From positions 1 to 55,947 of the forward strand of contig CAZVOD010000021.1 of assembly GCA_964628385.1 (NCBI GenBank): a stretch of 55,947 nucleotides of DNA, given 5' to 3'. Below the pieces are notes generated by a model. That model did no database searches and was not told the origin of the DNA. It saw only the letters and a list, made by a program, of their open reading frames with translations. Below, piece by piece: positions 52,181-55,947 of the stretch; position 1 is the first letter of the stretch; each line of letters opens with the position of its first letter. This stretch comes from JANQPA01 sp964628385. Lineage in GTDB: Bacteria; Bacteroidota; Bacteroidia; Chitinophagales; Saprospiraceae. Position numbers and translations under genes: made by a program.

Positions 52181-55100
52181 TTGAAAGAAAAGCTACCACA
52201 TATCACCCCTTCCTTCCCACTCGATGGCTTTTTACAGCGCCTCGAACTGGCCGGCTTTTCCATCAGCACCCGCCAGCGGCTACAGCTATGGCAGGTGCTC
52301 AGTCAATTCGGGATGGAAGTCCTGGATCAGCCTGAGCAACTCAAGTACCGCCTTTGTCCCATCATCTCCACGGATGCGGCGGAGCAACAGCAGTTTTATG
52401 CTCTTTTTGACCGCTATCTCGAAGATATCCGACAATACTGGCCGGAAGAATCACCACCGCCTCCTCCGAATTGGTGGGAGAAAATACCAGGCTGGGCATG
52501 GGGAATTCTGCTCTTATTGATTCTGGGCGGCAGCGGCTTTGGTTTGTGGTTTTGGCGGAATGAAAAAGAGCCGGACCCCATCCTCCGGGCGGAGCTAGCC
52601 ACGCCGACCGTAACGATTGGCGATTCTTTTACAGTATATAATCGCAGCATCGGCTATGACAGCAGCACCGCCCAATTTCGCTGGGAATTGCTGGATGCAG
52701 GGACCGGTAATCTGGAACAAAGCAATGATAACGACTTTCACTGGTCCACGGCCATTGATGCGCAGGGCGACAGCCCGGATAAGCTTATCCGGCTCATCGC
52801 CCTGGATGCCGAACCCAATGATACCTTTAGGCTCCGTTTGCGGCTGCGCTGTGCCACACTGCCTGATTATTCTGACATCATTGCTCCAAAAGACACTTCT
52901 TTGGGGGCATTGGTCGAGTTTCGCCTACCGGAAGTGGAGGAGGAAGACTTGACCTACGAATGGGCCCTTGGAGATGGCACCACTGCTGAGGGGTATGCAG
53001 TAACCCATGCCTACGAAGAAGCCGGCGGATATGAAGTGCGCCTTACCATCAGTCGGCCGGAGGCGGAAGGCTACTGCACGCAGGTGCTCACCCATCAGTT
53101 GTCGATTGAGGGGGAGCGCGTCTTTTTGACGTTCAAGTCCCTGGAAAAAGATACGCTGCCGCTGGTTGTGTATTTCGGTACCGGCGTTTGGCTGCTGCTA
53201 TTGCTACTCCTTTTGCCGGCATTGTATTTCTGGTACCGCTGGCTCCGGCAGCCACCGCCCCCGGTTGATGAAGAACGCAAAGCCCAGGCTTTGGAACAAC
53301 GCTTTTCCCATACCGACCGGCCGCCCTATCAGATTCCTTTTCGCCCCCATGATAAGGCCCTGCGGCCGGGCGCTGAGCTCTACCGGCTGGCCCAGGTGCT
53401 GCGCCTGCGCCAGGAAGGGCTGCGCAGCGAATTAGACCTGCCGACCACCATTAAAGAAACGATAGAGCGGGCCGGCTTCCCGAGCGTACATTTTCGCCGG
53501 ACGACGGTGCCGCCCAACTACCTTTTCCTCATCGATGAGCAGGCGCCGCACTCGCATCAGGCGCAGTTGTACCGCTATTTGCTCGATTTCTTGCGCGAGC
53601 AGGACGTGCACCTGGAAGCTTTTTGGTACAAAAAAACGCCCAACTGCTTCTGGAATGCCCGCCATCCTAAAGGAGTGAGTCTGGATCAGCTACAGCGCCT
53701 GTATCCGCACTTCCGGCTAATCGTGCTGGGCGATGCGCATGCCCTGCTCGACCCTCTCGCCCGCGAGCGGCATCGGGTGCAGCCCGATCTGGCGGCAAGC
53801 TACCGGCGCTGGAAGAGCCGACTCCTCCTCACGCCACTGCCGGCCAACGATTGGACCTACCGGGAGGCGGCACTCTACGAGCTGCTGGCCGTTTTTCCTG
53901 GAGATACCGCCGGTGTGCAGGCGGCCATGGCTTATCTCGAAACGGAGCTGGAAGAAGAAGATGAAAAGGCCATGCCTAACTTTCGCAATTGGAAGGATGC
54001 ACACAATCAACCGCCACAGGCACCAGAAACCAATTACCGGAAGTGGAACCGCCAGTCGACCTATGAGGCCTACTTCAGCGGCCGCCCGGAGCTATACCGC
54101 TGGTTTTGTGCCTTAATGGTCTATCCCACGCCTACCTGGCCCTTGACGCTGGCCATCGGGCAGGCGATCGGCGCGCCTGTGGATTTTGACAACCTGCTCT
54201 TGCTCTCCCGCATTCCCTACTTACAAGGACAGCCCATGCCGCCCCGCCTGCGACTGCGGCTGCTGGCTGAGCTGGATACCGAGACCGAACAAAAAGCCAG
54301 AGAAGCCTTATTAGAAGAGCTGGAAGCCGTGGCGCCGGCCGTCGAGAACAGCCACGCCAAGCGGGAACTGCAAACTCAGCTGGCCGTACAGCAGTTGCTG
54401 CTCGATCCCAGCAATGAAGAAAATCGGGCCGTACTGCGCCACCTGCTGGAGGCCGGAGCTTTGAACAGACGAGAACAAACTGTTTTAAAAGAGGCTTTAG
54501 AACGACAAAAAAATAAAGAAGTTAAGCTCGAAGTATTTTTGAGCGAAGAAGAAGAAAAAACTGCTTTTCGCCGGCCGCTCAACGCCGACTTTTATCGGGG
54601 GCTGCTAAGTACGGCCCTGGTGCTGCTGCTGGCTGTATTGCTGGGGACCTTCAACGGCAGCCCGCCCTTACAGGATCTCTTTAATGGAGACAAGCAGCCG
54701 AATGCTTTGTTCTTTGATAGCCGCACCGCACAAGACAGCGCCGTCTTTTACAATAACCGAGCCGTGACGGCCTGGGACAGCCTGCTGCAGCAGGAAAAAG
54801 CCTTGATCCCGGCAGACCTGGAGGCTATCGTCACGGACCTCAATCGGGCGCAGCAATTACGCAATAACGACTACCCCCTGGCCGCCGACAACGCCGCCGC
54901 CAATGATTACCATCGCGGACTGCTTTATTATCACGACTATCTCCAGACCAAAAATGATAATCAACTTGGTTTAGCCGAGAACTTCTTCCAGACTGCCCAG
55001 GCAAGTGACCGCCTGAGCGCCGATGCGCAGCACGCACTCGGCTTGATCGACTTCTACCGCTATGAGCTGGCGGAAGCCAGAGCAGCAGTTTACGAATTAC

Positions 55101-55947
55101 AAAGGAAGGGCTATTTTGATACTTTACAGCTGCAACCCAATCTGCGCACCCTCGTCTTCCCCAGCGAAGGCCGGGCTATTTTGTCAGACTGTATTACCCC
55201 GCCTGCTGTAAGCCTGCTCAGCAAAGACACCCTTTGCCAGGGCGATAGCCTGCGCCTGCGCCTTGACCCGCGAGAGGAGGAGGTCGACTACTATCTCGTT
55301 CGCTGGGGAGACGGGCAAATTGATACCTTGCAGGAGGCCGGCAACATTGCCCATACTTATCGACTACCGGCCGAGACCATTAATGTAGCCATACTAGCGT
55401 TTGGCAATTGCGAAGCGGAAGGCGAAGTGTACAACATATCTAGTGTGCCGGTGGTGCTGGGGGCAGCTCCTCGCGCTCAAGTACGCCCCACGCAGGCGCG
55501 CGGCTGCCCGCCGCTGGAGGTCAGCTTTGCGGCACTTTCCTCCAATGCAGATACCTATTCCTGGGACTTTGGCAATGGACAACAAAGCACCGCAGCTAAT
55601 CCAGTGATCAGCTACGAAGCGCCGGGCGTGTACGACGTACAGCTGATCGTCTCGAATGCCTGTGGCGCCGATACTCTATTGTTGTCTGGCGCCGTGCAGG
55701 TGCTAACCGAGGCGGAATGCCGGGAGGTGTTTACCCTAAGCGGAGCCGTAACAGCCGAGGGCAGTGGCCTGCCCGGAGCGACTATTTCCGCAGGAGCCGC
55801 CGATGCCTACGACGAAGCCCGGCTCCGCGGCGGAGAAGCCGCCTTTCAGGCCAATACGGATGCACAAGGTAACTTCCGGCTGGAAGCTATTCCAGCAGAC
55901 GTTACCCAACTGCGTTGCTGGGTGCGCGCGGATGGGTACCGGGATAC
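52181..55947 (+). CDS. Giant membrane protein with CoxE-like/vWA-like and PKD domains, TTG start, truncated by window end
   Basis: Continuous open frame of more than 1255 codons with no stop up to the edge. An in-frame TAA at 52172 and lack of an early ATG make TTG 52181 the likely start (next ATG 52313). Order: helical CoxE-like N-terminal region (about 12-88), Pro-rich linker, membrane helix 1 (104-125), PKD-like domain (WALGDGTT...HAY, about 256-305), membrane helix 2 (327-352), a degenerate vWA-like region (about 445-600, NYLFLIDEQAPHS in place of DxSxS) and more helices, membrane helix 3 (803-825), a TPR-like helical part (840-980), two PKD-like domains (WGDGQ...HTY; WDFGNGQ...SYEAPGVY), and a carboxypeptidase-regulatory-like start. 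Predicted topology puts the vWA-like part beside MoxR in the cytoplasm and the PKD modules outside. The C-terminus is unseen. Confidence 0.82.
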   Translation, partial: MKEKLPHITPSFPLDGFLQRLELAGFSISTRQRLQLWQVLSQFGMEVLDQPEQLKYRLCPIISTDAAEQQQFYALFDRYLEDIRQYWPEESPPPPPNWWEKIPGWAWGILLLLILGGSGFGLWFWRNEKEPDPILRAELATPTVTIGDSFTVYNRSIGYDSSTAQFRWELLDAGTGNLEQSNDNDFHWSTAIDAQGDSPDKLIRLIALDAEPNDTFRLRLRLRCATLPDYSDIIAPKDTSLGALVEFRLPEVEEEDLTYEWALGDGTTAEGYAVTHAYEEAGGYEVRLTISRPEAEGYCTQVLTHQLSIEGERVFLTFKSLEKDTLPLVVYFGTGVWLLLLLLLLPALYFWYRWLRQPPPPVDEERKAQALEQRFSHTDRPPYQIPFRPHDKALRPGAELYRLAQVLRLRQEGLRSELDLPTTIKETIERAGFPSVHFRRTTVPPNYLFLIDEQAPHSHQAQLYRYLLDFLREQDVHLEAFWYKKTPNCFWNARHPKGVSLDQLQRLYPHFRLIVLGDAHALLDPLARERHRVQPDLAASYRRWKSRLLLTPLPANDWTYREAALYELLAVFPGDTAGVQAAMAYLETELEEEDEKAMPNFRNWKDAHNQPPQAPETNYRKWNRQSTYEAYFSGRPELYRWFCALMVYPTPTWPLTLAIGQAIGAPVDFDNLLLLSRIPYLQGQPMPPRLRLRLLAELDTETEQKAREALLEELEAVAPAVENSHAKRELQTQLAVQQLLLDPSNEENRAVLRHLLEAGALNRREQTVLKEALERQKNKEVKLEVFLSEEEEKTAFRRPLNADFYRGLLSTALVLLLAVLLGTFNGSPPLQDLFNGDKQPNALFFDSRTAQDSAVFYNNRAVTAWDSLLQQEKALIPADLEAIVTDLNRAQQLRNNDYPLAADNAAANDYHRGLLYYHDYLQTKNDNQLGLAENFFQTAQASDRLSADAQHALGLIDFYRYELAEARAAVYELQRKGYFDTLQLQPNLRTLVFPSEGRAILSDCITPPAVSLLSKDTLCQGDSLRLRLDPREEEVDYYLVRWGDGQIDTLQEAGNIAHTYRLPAETINVAILAFGNCEAEGEVYNISSVPVVLGAAPRAQVRPTQARGCPPLEVSFAALSSNADTYSWDFGNGQQSTAANPVISYEAPGVYDVQLIVSNACGADTLLLSGAVQVLTEAECREVFTLSGAVTAEGSGLPGATISAGAADAYDEARLRGGEAAFQANTDAQGNFRLEAIPADVTQLRCWVRADGYRD

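Noticed and set aside
1..55947. tRNA, rRNA, tmRNA or CRISPR loci
   Set aside because: No cloverleaf, conserved rRNA segment or regular short direct repeats with spacers were seen on either strand by eye; a tRNAscan/Infernal run would be the decisive check.

Overview
The window reads as a chromosomal segment of a Bacteroidota bacterium, probably of the Saprospiria/Lewinella kind. That placement is an inference from gene content, not a marker-gene result. The evidence is SusC/SusD outer-membrane uptake genes, type IX secretion (T9SS) C-terminal sorting domains, FG-GAP/ASPIC proteins, a LytTR/His_kinase regulator pair, a YtxJ bacilliredoxin, promoters with a TAnnTTTG -7 box, and a near absence of Shine-Dalgarno sequences. 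I see no rRNA, tRNA, CRISPR array or intact insertion sequence.

Layout. 0.1-6.8 kb: a short-chain dehydrogenase, a secreted AbgB-like amidohydrolase, a split two-component pair with a DUF1835 gene between its members, and an MscS channel. 6.9-10.7 kb: a DUF502 membrane protein, rpsU with a structured leader, an M20 hydrolase, a cold-shock protein and two very small proteins. 10.8-25.5 kb: a mix of housekeeping genes (glycosyltransferase, DHFR, bacilliredoxin, Rieske-glutamate synthase, GH63-like glucosidase, S24 protein, secreted nuclease, TesB) with at least five decayed genes: an outer-membrane barrel protein, an MFS transporter, a glycogen debranching enzyme, a subtilase and a UBP zinc finger. 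25.7-39.3 kb: two FG-GAP/ASPIC proteins and a SusC-SusD-SusE/F-like locus next to a secreted GH53 galactanase. This is best read as a beta-1,4-galactan utilization locus, with a sugar:H+ symporter farther right at 45.9 kb. 39.4-49.9 kb: a pyruvate-kinase-like protein with unusual domain make-up, membrane and T9SS proteins, two large perfect inverted repeats near 43.3 kb, a 190-bp structured repeat near 48.2 kb, an HD hydrolase and an M48 lipoprotein protease.

50.1 kb to the right edge is the most interesting part. It is a tight operon of an EAD11-iSTAND protein, a MoxR AAA+ ATPase, and a very large membrane protein that starts at TTG and runs out of the window. The large protein combines a CoxE-like N-terminal helical region, a PKD domain between two membrane segments, a degenerate vWA-like cytoplasmic region, a third membrane segment, and an outer part with a helical repeat-like region, PKD domains and a carboxypeptidase-regulatory-like domain. 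This looks like a membrane-spanning member of the MoxR-vWA / effector-associated-domain conflict systems. Its effector is presumably encoded outside the window.

Base composition rises toward the right: 23/60 G+C in a sampled line at 25861, 34/60 at 48901 and 39/60 at 53701. The operon therefore lies in the GC-richest part, but the rise starts before it.
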